NCBI GenBank assembly: GCA_030386875.1
Contig: CM059560.1
Location: forward strand, 33,784,183 to 33,848,182
Length of the DNA stretch: 64,000 nt
Direction: 5' to 3'
Source of the DNA: Morinoia aosen
Taxonomy: Eukaryota > Arthropoda > Malacostraca > Amphipoda > Talitridae
Shown piece after piece: positions 56,201 through 64,000 of the stretch. The notes below the pieces were generated by a model. The model made no database searches. It had not been told where the DNA came from and was given only the letters and a program-made list of their open reading frames with translations. Numbering within the stretch: position 1 is the stretch's first letter; every line of letters starts with the position of its first letter. Made by a program: the position numbers and the translations under genes.

Positions 56201-57659
56201 TTCCTCAAAGCAATGTTACTTTTTCGAATAGGTTATAGTTGCCTACTCGTTCAATTTAATTACCATGAAATTTTTCAAACGAAGTTACCTTTTGAATTTA
56301 TTGTGTAAGTTATAGCTACCACCTCTATTGTTCCTTTGAAGTTAATACCCACACTGCACTAATTTAGTTACCAGTTCGGTTTTGAAGTTACAGTTTTAAG
56401 CCATTCTGTATTGTTGAGATCACTAGCTTTATTGTCGTGGTAGGCATAAATTATATAGCTAATCTGGAGTTCTTCCTATGGGGTGTTTGCATTATAGTTT
56501 TATCTACTAATATGTGAAGAATGCCATTAGGCGATTCCCATCTTTTAATTTGAATCATTGATACCAAGATCTGGTAATAAATGAAGCTAAAACGCGCGTC
56601 TCACTAGGAAAGGTTAGAATCTCACTGGACTGGAGACACCCAAGATCGAGAAACTGAAATTTCGGAGCAATCCTGTACGCGTAATCGGTGACCATCTACA
56701 TGGCCGTGTTTCCAATGCTGATGTCGAGTGCAGATGCTGATTGATACAGTGTGTACTTCTTGCACTAGCACGAGCAGCGGGTGAATGTCTTCCTTGTTAC
56801 TCGTGCTCAAACCTATGCACTGTATAAAATATCTTCTTTTCCTTCAGTGAGCAATCAGTTTTCAGCTTAGTTCGGTGTCAACCATAATTTCTGGTTTTGT
56901 TTTTTAGCAAACATTTTGCTTGAAAATATTCCATTTTCATAGAAGTTCACACCAAAAAATGTCTCTTTTAGAGCAAATTTAGATATTAACATTTCGAGTG
57001 CGACGTGACCCACCAATGATCACGGAGGGGATTTTCATTATGCTGCTGGCCGACCAGCAGTCCCAAACTCAATTTTAATGATTATTCAATGGAAAGTAAA
57101 TTAAGGGACGATCTATTAATATTCATTATTTTCGAAATTGATCTCTGAAATTACTCTAATTCGAGTTGAATATTGAGCTTTAATTTAATTGGCCGTACCA
57201 ACAAATGGTTTCAAAGGTCGCTCTTTTCTGGTGAAGTGATGCTGCTACTGATGATGAACAAAAGAAATCCGTGTGTTCAGCGTGAGGCGAGCGTGACAGT
57301 TACTGCGCTAATAAACGATTACCTTTCTACTACTACTAGTAAAGGGAGATAATACTGTGTATCATTTTGAATCAAACCGTGGTTGAGACTCTAAAGGCGC
57401 TATAATAACTTCAGCATTTGTGAACTGAAGGGTAGCAACATTATTTGCTCGACCTATAGCTTTCAAATAATTGAGTGCAAGACAAGGTGTGACAGAATTG
57501 TGTTGGTGCAGTGGGAGCAGCGTGCGGTGCAGCGACGTGAGCGGCAGCCTGTGTCCCCTGCTGGAGGTGCTGGCGCGCCAACTGCACTGCCTGCGCAGGG
57601 TGCTCGCACCGCAGCTTTTTCATGACGTGTGGCATCGCCTCACTCATCTCCTTGATAAG
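41072..57659 (+). CDS. RINT1: RINT1 (RAD50 interactor 1 / Tip20 family), twelve exons, 3' end outside the window
   Basis: RINT1 is a subunit of the NRZ (Dsl1-like) tethering complex with ZW10 and NAG for Golgi-to-ER vesicles, and it also binds RAD50 in the G2/M checkpoint. Twelve exons splice with consistent phase to 691 codons: 41072-41203, 42431-42547, 47585-47709, 48611-48796, 49995-50385, 51264-51431, 53080-53271, 53505-53665, 54380-54575, 55259-55342, 55906-56078, 57512-57659. An N-terminal coiled region (LEEK...KSEQLKQEAQEVYED) is followed by the RINT1/TIP20 domain with the hallmark YHFSGNKKTN...HPEWCLTRVLAWI. Vertebrate proteins are near 790 residues, so about 100 C-terminal residues are missing and must lie beyond 64000, across an intron that carries a LINE. 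Confidence 0.93.
42280..42440 (+). repeat. Tandem repeats containing the exon 2 acceptor
   Basis: About four diverged units with ACAGCTGCAG followed by AGCATTGACTAATRTGATGT or similar. The last unit holds the true acceptor and the first exon codons. Confidence 0.75.
42431..42547 (+). CDS. RINT1: RINT1 exon 2
   Basis: Residues 45-83 (LQLESSAAPDQMSSAVSNAK ...), donor GTAAGT. The acceptor may be ACAG ending 42430 or CTGCAG ending 42436 (two residues shorter). Similar acceptor-like sequence is repeated upstream. Confidence 0.82.
42548..44210. other. RINT1 intron 2, first part
   Basis: No coding motif recognised. AT-rich sequence ahead of a Tc1 fragment. Confidence 0.4.
44215..44900 (-). pseudogene. 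Tc1-like transposase remnant in RINT1 intron 2
   Basis: Minus-strand fragments keep Tc1 landmarks: TEFWEKIIWPDKTKIELF (region of the first-to-second Asp), MAGMATCTERFLRKIF, then MFQNNETHCQTTQAWLKNNR, corresponding to the QDN-PKH block of active copies. The downstream PNLNSIE region around the last catalytic Glu is readable near 44250 after an in-frame stop. Stops and frameshifts make it inactive. Confidence 0.75.
44940..45234 (+). repeat. SINE-like retroposon, left part (interrupted)
   Basis: 5' part (CCTCTCAGGAGGATGTAACT, CTATGGGAGTTAGCACTCCC, GAGGTCCTGAGCTGAGAG) and middle of the family. Cut at a TTAA (45231-45234) by two MITEs and resumed at 46698. Confidence 0.85.
45231..45460. mobile_element. 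Small TTAA MITE, 222 bp (family S1)
   Basis: The body 45235-45456 lies between TTAA at 45231-45234 and 45457-45460. Perfect 10-bp TIR CCCTTTAACG. No similarity to S2 beyond the short terminus. The CCCTTTAA end after TTAA resembles piggyBac-type termini. Confidence 0.88.
45461..46697. mobile_element. 1.24-kb TTAA element (family L, copy 2)
   Basis: 1237 bp between TTAA at 45457-45460 and 46698-46701. Imperfect TIR: GGGGAACGTCTACCC against GGGGAACGTATACCC, extending about 27 bp. It shares with copy 1 the GCAGAACGATC word, the TTCAAGGAAC block, and inverted blocks around 46240-46480 (TAGAGCAATGATTTAGACCT and its complement-like partner). Small ORFs have no motif. Confidence 0.88.
46698..46795 (+). 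repeat. SINE-like retroposon, right part (after the interruption)
   Basis: Continues the copy begun at 44940: TTAACTCCATACTAAATGGG, CTTTCATCCTTCC, AGGGAGGCTAAAACTAATTA and an AT-rich tail. Confidence 0.85.
47585..47709 (+). CDS. RINT1: RINT1 exon 3
   Basis: Residues 84-125 (ATKQNVVVSQLLGDVERELE ...). The acceptor is TTTTTGCAG. The donor is the rare GC type, AG|GCAAGT, ending in phase 2. The joined codon is Ser. Confidence 0.85.
48611..48796 (+). CDS. RINT1: RINT1 exon 4
   Basis: Encodes SDMQSTMTSGGSGTNTELLA through FILDTLTYWHDRLVRVLS. Acceptor TGTTTAG, donor GTGAGT, phase 2 at both ends. Confidence 0.9.
49296..49660 (+). repeat. SINE-like retroposon in RINT1 intron 4
   Basis: Near full-length + strand copy from CCTCAGGGGGATACAACTGT to the AATAATCTAGTCTAATC tail. 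Its CTTAACTCCATACTAAATGG (about 49564) is the empty form of the TTAA site occupied at 45231. Confidence 0.88.
49995..50385 (+). CDS. RINT1: RINT1 exon 5
   Basis: Residues about 187-317: EFEETLQLLKYPFISQNTSV, a Ser-rich low-complexity insert (SSNSPSSNSTIASSSSRKET) probably an unstructured loop, then FAPLLKPLQLLVKPLE. Acceptor GTGCAG, donor GTAATT. Confidence 0.9.
50613..50644. repeat. Compact hairpin in RINT1 intron 5
   Basis: ATGCCTCCCGTACC and GGTATGGGAGGCAT are inverted copies with one G-T wobble and a 4-bp loop. Confidence 0.7.
51264..51431 (+). CDS. RINT1: RINT1 exon 6
   Basis: Residues 318-373, the most diagnostic segment: VRFAYHFSGNKKTNSVAHPE and TRVLAWITSHSDFLNTYIQP. Acceptor TGGCAG, donor GTACTT, phase 0. 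Confidence 0.95.
51470..51800 (+). repeat. SINE-like retroposon in RINT1 intron 6 (first)
   Basis: Begins about 40 bp after the exon 6 donor (CTTCAATGTCCCAGGGGCAA, GTGAGGGCCCGAGCTGAG) and ends AAACTAACAACTAATCTAGT. The 5' end is shorter than in the intron 4 copy. Confidence 0.88.
52751..53048 (+). repeat. SINE-like retroposon next to the exon 7 acceptor
   Basis: Flanked by the 9-bp duplication TCCTTCAAT (52742-52750 and 53049-53057). Ends in repeated TCTAA/TAATC. The distance from its end to exon 7 is 31 bp. Confidence 0.88.
53080..53271 (+). CDS. RINT1: RINT1 exon 7
   Basis: Residues 374-437: TELSRALVRLVVLKLAADLE, DDEDLFCHCLQESLSFEREL, CGYP...SVLFVLTQPK. Acceptor TGTGTGCAG, donor GTGTGC. 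GC-rich against AT-rich introns. Confidence 0.93.
53505..53665 (+). CDS. RINT1: RINT1 exon 8
   Basis: VLSRWVSLERKFAVAVMDEL through TCGEQLITLLLAITD and the first two bases of Arg. Acceptor GGTGCCAG with a weak pyrimidine tract; donor GTGGGA, phase 2. Confidence 0.9.
54380..54575 (+). CDS. RINT1: RINT1 exon 9
   Basis: YKALPQPGHRLQFLEVQLEL and STLHTITTTITEWGDTP, matching the conserved ITDRYK-LQFLE region of the family. Acceptor CTCTACAG, donor GTCAGT, phase 0. Confidence 0.92.
55259..55342 (+). CDS. RINT1: RINT1 exon 10
   Basis: 28 codons: LFLELSVYREQQRALEAAIE ... HAPV. Acceptor GTGTGCAG, donor GTGAGT. Confidence 0.85.
55906..56078 (+). CDS. RINT1: RINT1 exon 11
   Basis: LDTAEAAVQCGVFDDCVSLY through RRDKWFIEPSK; the V-FDD and KERW-like positions match the family. 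Acceptor GTGCCAG, donor GTGAAG, phase 2. Confidence 0.9.
56987..57215. mobile_element. Small TTAA MITE (family S2, copy 2, decayed)
   Basis: TTAA at 56987-56990, then CATTTCGAGTGCGACGTGAC, the shared palindrome GCTGCTGGCCGACCAGCAG and ATTGAGCTTTAATT. Inverted relative to copy 1; the right TIR is eroded. In RINT1 intron 11. Confidence 0.75.
57512..57659 (+). CDS. RINT1: RINT1 exon 12
   Basis: GSSVRCSDVSGSLCPLLEVL through APQLFHDVWHRLTHLLDK. The protein is not finished here: a GTTTGT donor follows, and the next in-frame codons reach a stop only inside the intron. The remaining C-terminus is beyond the window. Confidence 0.88.
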
Positions 57660-58027
57660 GTTTGTATGTTACGATCTCTTTATTTTGTGTTTACCTTTTG
57701 AGCTGTTGGTTACATCTTTGCTCTGCAGTCTTCGTTATTTTTTTGTTTTGCATTGTTTGCATTCTTTGTTTAGCACCATTTTTCACTTTATTTTTGTTTT
57801 GCGGGTTGGGAGAAAATTAGGCCGCTTATGAGTTACTTTCCATAATTTTTTTGTAGTGGACATGAAAAGTAATTCCATAAAAATTAATTTCAGCCTTCTT
57901 TAGTATAACTCCAAATTATTGTCGCTCCTCAGTGGACTGTTCATTATTCGAGTTGTAATGAAGTAACCAGCACTGCCTCTAAAACGTCACGCAGCCATCT
58001 CGGTAGCTGTTGCCAGTTAACGTCTGG

Positions 58028-58100
58028 CTGCTCCAGGTGAGCAGCTTTGTCTGGCTGCTCCAGGTGAGCAGACAGGCTCACCTGGAGCAGCCAGACAAAG
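58028..58100. repeat. Direct and inverted 21-bp repeats at the LINE 5' edge
   Basis: GTCTGGCTGCTCCAGGTGAG occurs twice directly (about 58020 and 58049) and once inverted (about 58076-58096). They sit at the junction of the RINT1 intron and the LINE 5' UTR. Confidence 0.75.
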
Positions 58101-58435
58101 TGGGGGGCCATGGGAAGGCCCCCCATGTAAATATAACCGGACCCCGGCAGTTACGGGTGATAAAGCCCCTGTTATCCCGGGCGTACATAGGGGCTGCCAC
58201 GGGCCGGGGTCGACGGTGGGAGGGATTTTCATTCCTATTGGTCAGTGTGTGCCCGCCTTAAACGCGGAGACGCGTCAGTAGGCTACTGACCGCCCGGGGG
58301 GTTCTCTTCCGGCTTGAGCCGGCCTGGATAGGTGGGGGGGAACCCTCACTGACAAGAGTCTCCTAAACACTTGAGCTTGCTTCTTCTTCTTCTGATACTT
58401 TACCTACTTCAACGTTGACGACACGGCCCTCACAA

Positions 58436-60304
58436 ATGGATACACTCACTGGAATTACCTCTCCTGAACCCGGTAAACGAGTCGTACCGTCATCTCAATT
58501 TCCTGTAGGTGGCGAGGGGACAGGCCGACGTGACGGAAGTGCAGAGTGGACAATGCAGCCATATGAACCACCCAGACCTTCGAGACCTGCCGAGGCCTCA
58601 TCTGATGGCCGAGTGCCGGGAGCAGGCAGAAGGAAAAACCGTCGATGGCAACGCCTGCCCTCGGCGGTAGAAGATGAATTGCCTGCCGTGGAATACAAAA
58701 AGTTCTTTGTAATAAAAGCCAACGATAACTCCCCTATGGCTGAAGTGGACGTCGCGAAAGCCTACAGAGAACTATGTCACCGACTCGGGGGTGAACCCAC
58801 TAAAATTAATGAAGTCCGTAACGGCAGTTTATTGGTCGAAGTCAAGAATCTTCACCAGAGCCGCTGCATCACCACCATTAAGTCTCTTGCCGGAGTGGAG
58901 GTAACAGTATCTCCGAATGAACGCCTTAATCAAACGAAAGGAACAATCTGGTATAAGAACAGCCCAAGGTACACAGACGCTCGTATCTTAGAGGAGCTGG
59001 AGCGATTCGGCGCCAAAGAGGTATATTGCTTCAAAAGGAGAGAGAGGGGCGTGCTAACTCCAGGTCGAGTATACCTCATAACATTTGATCGTTGTAGGCT
59101 GCCTGATACTGTGTCAATCGGCTGGACGCGATGCCTGGTACGCCAGTACGTGCCGAGACCGAGGCGCTGTTTTAAATGCCAGGCCTTCGGACACGGCGCC
59201 AAAACCTGCCGCGCCCAGCGAGGCACGTGCGCAAATTGCTCAATGGAGCAACATGAGTCGCCTTGTGTCCGACCTGCGAGATGCGCCAACTGTGAGGGTC
59301 CGCATCCAGCCAGCTCCACATCATGTTCCCACTATGAGATTGAAGCAGAAATCCTCGCAACTCAGGTGAGAGAGAGCATTAGCTATGGAGAAGCCAAGAG
59401 GATGGTGACATCCAGGCATGTTTCTCCCCGCACTTCTTACGCTGACGTCGCCCAACACCGTAAACTGAACTCTCAGCCAATCTTTCGGCAACCTGAGCAA
59501 CCGCACTCGCGGAGTGTGGCAGCACGGCGAGATGAGCAGGAGCCAGAGCCTTTGAGCCTTGTGGATGCCTCTGCTCTAAGAAGCCAGAGCCTGGCCCAAA
59601 AGCCTCCAGTGCGCGTGACCCAACCTTTGGCTCAATCAGGACCCTCTAATAAGGAAATTTCAAAAGATCCAGCTTCCACCACTCACCAGAAAGATTCATC
59701 TAACGAACAGTTTCAATCAATCCCCTCAATTATTACCTCCCGCAAAAGAACTAAAAGCGACATATCGCCCCCACAAGATGTAAAACAAACAAAAACTCCG
59801 AAAACACTGAGATTTATGGAAGACACCCCAGCAGACAATCAAGGCCAAGCTATCCCGAGTCAAGAGAAGGATCCTGTCAGGGATTCAGTGGCTACAACCG
59901 GTGGAAGGGCAGAGCACGAACGCAGCACTGTGAGGGAATCTCGATCTGCCGTGCGAGGGCCCAGCCGTGGAGACAAGCAGGAAAGGGGATCCGGGCGTGA
60001 CTTGTCGCTACCGACCAAAGAAAAGAATAGCCCCCACATTGACAGTGAAAAGCAGCGCAACATTGTTACCCAACGCATTCGTTCTTTAGAGCGGGTTACG
60101 ACCGTCCCAAAAGAAGTAGCAGCACACCTGTTAAAAATCTTCCCACCCCCAAAAAACCTCCCCACCGGGCCTCCTCCGGCGGTACCTGTCCACCCGTGGA
60201 TTGACAGACCTCCTGTCTCTACGTCACCCGGACTGACGTGTGCCGCGGGTGAGGGAATTGAAAAGGGTCCTACGTATATAACATCTAAAACTGACAAAAA
60301 ATGA
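58436..60304 (+). CDS. LINE ORF1: Gag-like zinc-knuckle nucleoprotein
   Basis: 622 residues from ATG (MDTLTGITSPEPGKR). A Pro/Arg-rich N-terminus precedes an RRM-like middle region (VRNGSLLVEVKN, RILEELERFGAKEVYCF). Three Cys/His zinc knuckles follow at about 245-258 (CFKCQAFGHGAKTC), 265-277 (CANCSMEQHESPC) and 283-297 (CANCEGPHPASSTSC), and a long Ser/Lys-rich tail. Such proteins bind LINE RNA and chaperone integration. The frame is intact and its stop overlaps the ORF2 start. Confidence 0.88.
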   Translation: MDTLTGITSPEPGKRVVPSSQFPVGGEGTGRRDGSAEWTMQPYEPPRPSRPAEASSDGRVPGAGRRKNRRWQRLPSAVEDELPAVEYKKFFVIKANDNSPMAEVDVAKAYRELCHRLGGEPTKINEVRNGSLLVEVKNLHQSRCITTIKSLAGVEVTVSPNERLNQTKGTIWYKNSPRYTDARILEELERFGAKEVYCFKRRERGVLTPGRVYLITFDRCRLPDTVSIGWTRCLVRQYVPRPRRCFKCQAFGHGAKTCRAQRGTCANCSMEQHESPCVRPARCANCEGPHPASSTSCSHYEIEAEILATQVRESISYGEAKRMVTSRHVSPRTSYADVAQHRKLNSQPIFRQPEQPHSRSVAARRDEQEPEPLSLVDASALRSQSLAQKPPVRVTQPLAQSGPSNKEISKDPASTTHQKDSSNEQFQSIPSIITSRKRTKSDISPPQDVKQTKTPKTLRFMEDTPADNQGQAIPSQEKDPVRDSVATTGGRAEHERSTVRESRSAVRGPSRGDKQERGSGRDLSLPTKEKNSPHIDSEKQRNIVTQRIRSLERVTTVPKEVAAHLLKIFPPPKNLPTGPPPAVPVHPWIDRPPVSTSPGLTCAAGEGIEKGPTYITSKTDKK

Positions 60305-63300
60305 ACACCTTCTTACAATGGAATATACGTGGCTACAGACGGAATTACGGAGACTTGAGAGCACTTCTGGAGAGGCACCAGCCCTGTTGTGTTTGTCTGC
60401 AGGAAACACTGCTGGGGAACGTTACCCCAAGGCCTCCAAGCAACTACAATATAGAGTTGTTCTCCCCAGCGCCCAACCCGGTACCTGGAACGGGACTGGC
60501 GGTGCTTGTGCGGAGAGACGTTGGCTACAGTAGATTTGCGGTAAACACCAGGCTGCAGGCTATCGCTTTCCGTGTCTACATTGGGAAACGTATGATAACA
60601 GTATGTAACATCTACATACCACCAGGCGAACCCTTAGCCCTGCAAGATCTCAGCCTCTTAAGCAATCAACTCGCGAGGCCGGCCTTGATCCTGGGAGACG
60701 TCAATGCCAAGCACATACTTTGGGGAAACGCCCGGAGCGATCGTCGAGGTGAAATTGTGGAGGACTTCATCGTCGCTTCTGATTTTTGTCTTCTGAACAC
60801 CGGAGCCCCCACGCATTTTCACGTGCAGACTGGGACTTCCTCCGCCATCGACCTGAGTCTTTGCACTCCCGACATCCTCTCCGAATTTCAGTGGTCCGTG
60901 AGTAGCGATGCACACGGTAGTGATCATTACCCCGTCTTAATGCACTCGGTCCAAAACCAGCAGATGCTGATAGAATCAAGGTTTAACTTCAAAAAGGCCA
61001 ACTGGAGAAACTTTGGAGCGCTGACGACAATGGAGGACCCAAATGAAGCTCATGGCGTAGATGAATTGGTTGACAGCTTTGTGAGTGCAATGCACGAAGC
61101 CGCCAACAGTGCTATTCCAAAGTCTAAAGGCGGTTGCCCAGTGCACCGCGTCCCGTGGTGGAACAATGACTGCCAGGCCGCTAATATCGAGAGGAAACGC
61201 GCATTGCGACGATACCAAAGAACAAAAGAACTAGCCGACAAGATCGCATACAATCGGGCTAGAGCGCGAGCTCAGATTATAAAAGACGTCGCCCGTAAGG
61301 TATCGTGGCAGAAATACGTCTCCACTCTCAACAGCGATACTCCTATGGCCAAGGTATGGCAGCGAGTAAATAAAATGAGGGGAAAATGCAGTTATCGACG
61401 GCCGTGCCTAGAAGTTAATGGCGTTCTCACCTCAGACCCGGAGTGCGTGGCAGAAGCACTGGCCCGAAGCTTTTATAGTGTCAGTAGCGGACGACTCTAC
61501 TCTCCTGCCTTTACAGTGCTGAAACAGCAACAGGAGCAGCAGCAGTTGGACTTCTCAACAAACTCCACCTACTCCTATAATGACCCCCTTACAATGGTTG
61601 AATTTTACAACGCCCTGAAGAAATGTAAAAATACCGCTCCCGGACCAGATGGTATCCATTACCGGATGTTGAAGAAAATGCATACTACAGCCATTAAATT
61701 CTTGCTATATATTTTCAATAAAATCTGGATCACGCATACATATCCTCAACAATGGCGCACATCATTAATCATGGCTTTTGAAAAACCCAACAAACCTCCA
61801 TCCAACCCTGACAACTACCGACCCATTGCCCTAACTAGTTGCCTTGGAAAATTGATGGAGAAAATGGTCAATGCACGACTCACCAGATGGTTAGAGGCGG
61901 AGGAGCTACTGAACCCTGTCCAATTTGGCAGTCGGCAGCTTTGAGGGACCACAGACGCTCTGCTCCGCTTACAGAACCACCTGGTGGCCAACCTTGCCGA
62001 GCGTCGCCGAACCATGTGTCTTTTCTTTGATATGCATAAAGCTTATGACACCGTGTGGAGATATGGAATACTTAAGACACTACATGAGTATGGACTCCGT
62101 GGTAACATGGCCCTGTATATTCGAGAATTTCTTGGTGAAAGAACTTTCCGCGTTAAGGTCGGTGGCACCCTCTCTTCCTCGCAGTTGCAGTGCGAAGGTT
62201 TACCGCAGGGCAGTGTTATGAGCTGCACACTGTTTAGTGTCGCCTTAAATGGTATCACCTCCACCTTGCCTCCCGGAACGGTTGCCTCCTTATATGTGGA
62301 CGACTTTATGGTATACTCTTCATCGACACATCTTCCGGCTCTGACGCGAAGAATGCAATTAGCCATCAATAACGCTAATAAGTGGGCTCAGGAACATGGC
62401 TTCAACTTTTCACCCGATAAAACCGTTGGACTTTACTTCCAGGGCCGTGGCCGTAGTGATCCCCCACAGCTCACACTGCAGGGAAGACAAGTGAGTTTCT
62501 CACACAGCGCCAAGTTTCTGGGGGTGACGCTTGATGACAGGCTCTCTTGGAAGCCCTACCTAGCCACCCTCAAGGCTGACTGCGTCAGAAGGCTGAACTT
62601 GCTAAAAAGCCTGGCCGGCCTGACGTGGGGGGCTGACAGGATGACCCTACTGAGACTATATCGTACTCTTATTAGAAGCAAAATAGACTACGGCTGCATA
62701 GTGTATCAATATGCTAAGGCGACTTCACTTTCGAAGCTGGACCCTGTGCATCATGCTGCTATCAGAATCTGCACTGGCGCGTTTAGGTCGTCCCCTTCCA
62801 GCAGCTTGTGTGTGGAGAGCGGTGAACCTCCTTTACGGCACCGACGTGTGCAGCTGACCCTTCAGTACTTGGCGCGGTTGGAACAAGTCCCCTTGTCTCC
62901 TGCATGGACCAGCGTGCATGCGCCATTAGGCCGACATCTGCCTTTCCCTTACTTTCTGCCCTCATCGGAAGATTATTCGGCAGTCGTGGCTGCAATGCAG
63001 CTGAGGCCAATGAGAATACAACCAGTGTTCTTGGAAAGTTTTCCCACGTGGCGTGTCCCAATTGGGAGTTTTTGTCCGGGATGTCAAATGCCTAAGAAGG
63101 ATTCTATGCCTACACACATACTAAAGGGGATCTTTTTGGACCATATTGCCGAAAAACATGCCCGTGCGATGAAGTTCTATACCGACGGCTCAAAGGTGGG
63201 AGACGCTGTAGGGTGTGCCGCTGTGTCGGGGGAGCTGGTGAGCGCCAAGAGATTGCTCCCAGAGTCGTCCATTTTCACTGCGGAACTTTACGGTGTGCTG

Positions 63301-64000
63301 GAGGCCCTCCGACTAATTAAACATTGTGTGTATGATACTTTTGCTATTTTTGTGGATTCAAAAAGTGTGGTGGAGGCCACTCGAGAGCATAATAGCACCC
63401 ATCCGCTCGTTGGTGAGATCGTCATGAACTTAATAAATTTAACACGTGAGCGTAAATCTGTGACGTTGTGCTGGGTGCCCGGCCACGTAGGAGTGTCTGG
63501 CAATGAAAGAGCTGACCAGGAGGCTAAACGGGCCGCAGAGGCAAACGAGGAGACTCTAAATCTGATGGTTCCTTTCCGAGATTATTACCCTCGGATCAAA
63601 GCGGCAGTGAGAGAACGATGGCAGCATGAATGGGACAACGCTGCTAACGATAACAATAAATTAAGAAGCATTAAACCCACTATACGTGAGTGGATATCGT
63701 CCAGTTGTCGTGGTCGCCGGTTAGAGGTGATGCTTTGTCGCCTCCGTATTGGCCATACGCGGCTAACACACGGGCACCTGATGGAGCGGCTACCACAGCC
63801 GCAGTGCGAACGGTGTCGTGTGCCTTTGACTGTAAAGCACTTCCTCGCGGAGTGTCCCCTGAATGCTGTTGCCAGGAATCTGCATTTTCCGCACCTTCGC
63901 GGGTGTGCACAGGATGTTTTGACTGGAATACTTGGGGAGGCTGAGCGGTCAACTTATAATGTGACAGCGCTGCAGTCGTTTATTGGAGCGTGTAATCTGT
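60301..64000 (+). pseudogene. LINE ORF2: endonuclease, reverse transcriptase and RNase H, with one in-frame stop
   Basis: Starts MNTFLQWNIRG with the AP-endonuclease domain: CLQET (about 33), LGDVNAKHILWG, and the C-terminal SDAHGSDHYPV motif. RT begins at CKNTAPGPDGIHY; NYRPIALTSCLGK, FFDMHKAYDTVW, GLPQGSVMS and the catalytic YVDD follow, so all RT motifs are present. TGA at 61942-61944 interrupts RT after PVQFGSRQL, but the same frame resumes and stays open to 64000. RNase H is complete (FYTDGSKVG, FTAELYGVLEAL, FVDSKSVVEA, WVPGHVGVSGNERAD). A terminal Cys/His cluster (CERCRVPLTVKHFLAEC) follows. The 3' end is outside the window. Confidence 0.9.

Larger units (their letters stand above)
58100..64000 (+). 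mobile_element. I/Jockey-superfamily LINE with gag, EN, RT and RNase H (3' end beyond the window)
   Basis: A GC-rich 5' UTR (GGGGGGCCATGGGAAGGCCC near 58102) precedes two ORFs that overlap by ATGA at 60301-60304. ORF1 is a zinc-knuckle Gag; ORF2 is endonuclease, RT and RNase H. The RNase H domain points to the I-type group, not Jockey proper. Codon use is far more GC-rich than the intron, indicating recent arrival. It lies in the sense orientation in the RINT1 intron after exon 12. The only clear defect is a TGA at 61942-61944. Confidence 0.88.

Noticed and set aside
59085-59369. Second ORF within LINE ORF1
   Set aside because: Shadow frame of the zinc-knuckle region. The ORF1 frame has the CCHC motifs.

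Overview
This 64 kb window is animal nuclear DNA, most likely from an arthropod (insect or tick). It holds two single-copy metazoan genes with spliceosomal introns, in AT-rich sequence crowded with nested transposable elements. The host genes are TMEM186 (mitochondrial complex I assembly; coding part of the last exon at 40016-40741, + strand) and RINT1 (ER-Golgi tethering and checkpoint protein; twelve coding exons from 41072 to 57659, + strand, last exon or exons beyond the window). They lie head-to-tail about 330 bp apart. All other recognisable coding sequence belongs to transposons.

Layout. 1-2710: 5' part of a Ty3/gypsy-like LTR element on the minus strand (pol start, gag, LTR), broken by a stop just before the protease active site. 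3583-11095: a complete, very young gypsy element on the minus strand (398-bp LTRs differing at one base, TSD AATAT), whose integrase is split by a 2.4-kb insertion. 11463-14790: remains of a DIRS/Ngaro-type tyrosine-recombinase element with direct and inverted repeats and a divergent small ORF. 15207-15459 and 22676-22920: two copies of a 245-bp TTAA MITE. 17556-18430: a head-to-head pair of Penelope-like 3' ends carrying GIY-YIG nuclease fragments. 20279-22052: a non-autonomous TTAA element with about 110-bp TIRs. 23665-26015: a 5'-truncated LINE with a hexamer-repeat tail.

26456-36705 is a matryoshka. A family with GGTCAAT termini and 8-bp TSDs occurs four times. The largest copy (27532-36697) holds a divergent minisatellite, two smaller family members and a TTAA element (29530-34517), which in turn contains an apparently intact pogo-like transposon (30473-34176). 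That transposon has a two-exon transposase and a dense array of a GGGGCAAWTGRCGATCG-type motif at both ends.

37338-38806 and 45231-46701 each hold a pair of abutting TTAA-flanked MITEs, one about 220 bp and one about 1.24 kb, sharing the middle TTAA. The second pair sits inside a copy of a SINE-like retroposon, and another copy of that retroposon shows the empty site. RINT1 introns hold several copies of this retroposon and a Tc1 pseudogene. The last RINT1 intron seen contains a nearly intact I/Jockey-type LINE (58100-end) with gag, endonuclease, RT and RNase H, broken only by one TGA in the RT.

Exon boundaries were placed by splice consensus and reading-phase continuity. TE boundaries come from TIR and TSD pairs read by eye. 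Clade names are family-level judgements, not database results.
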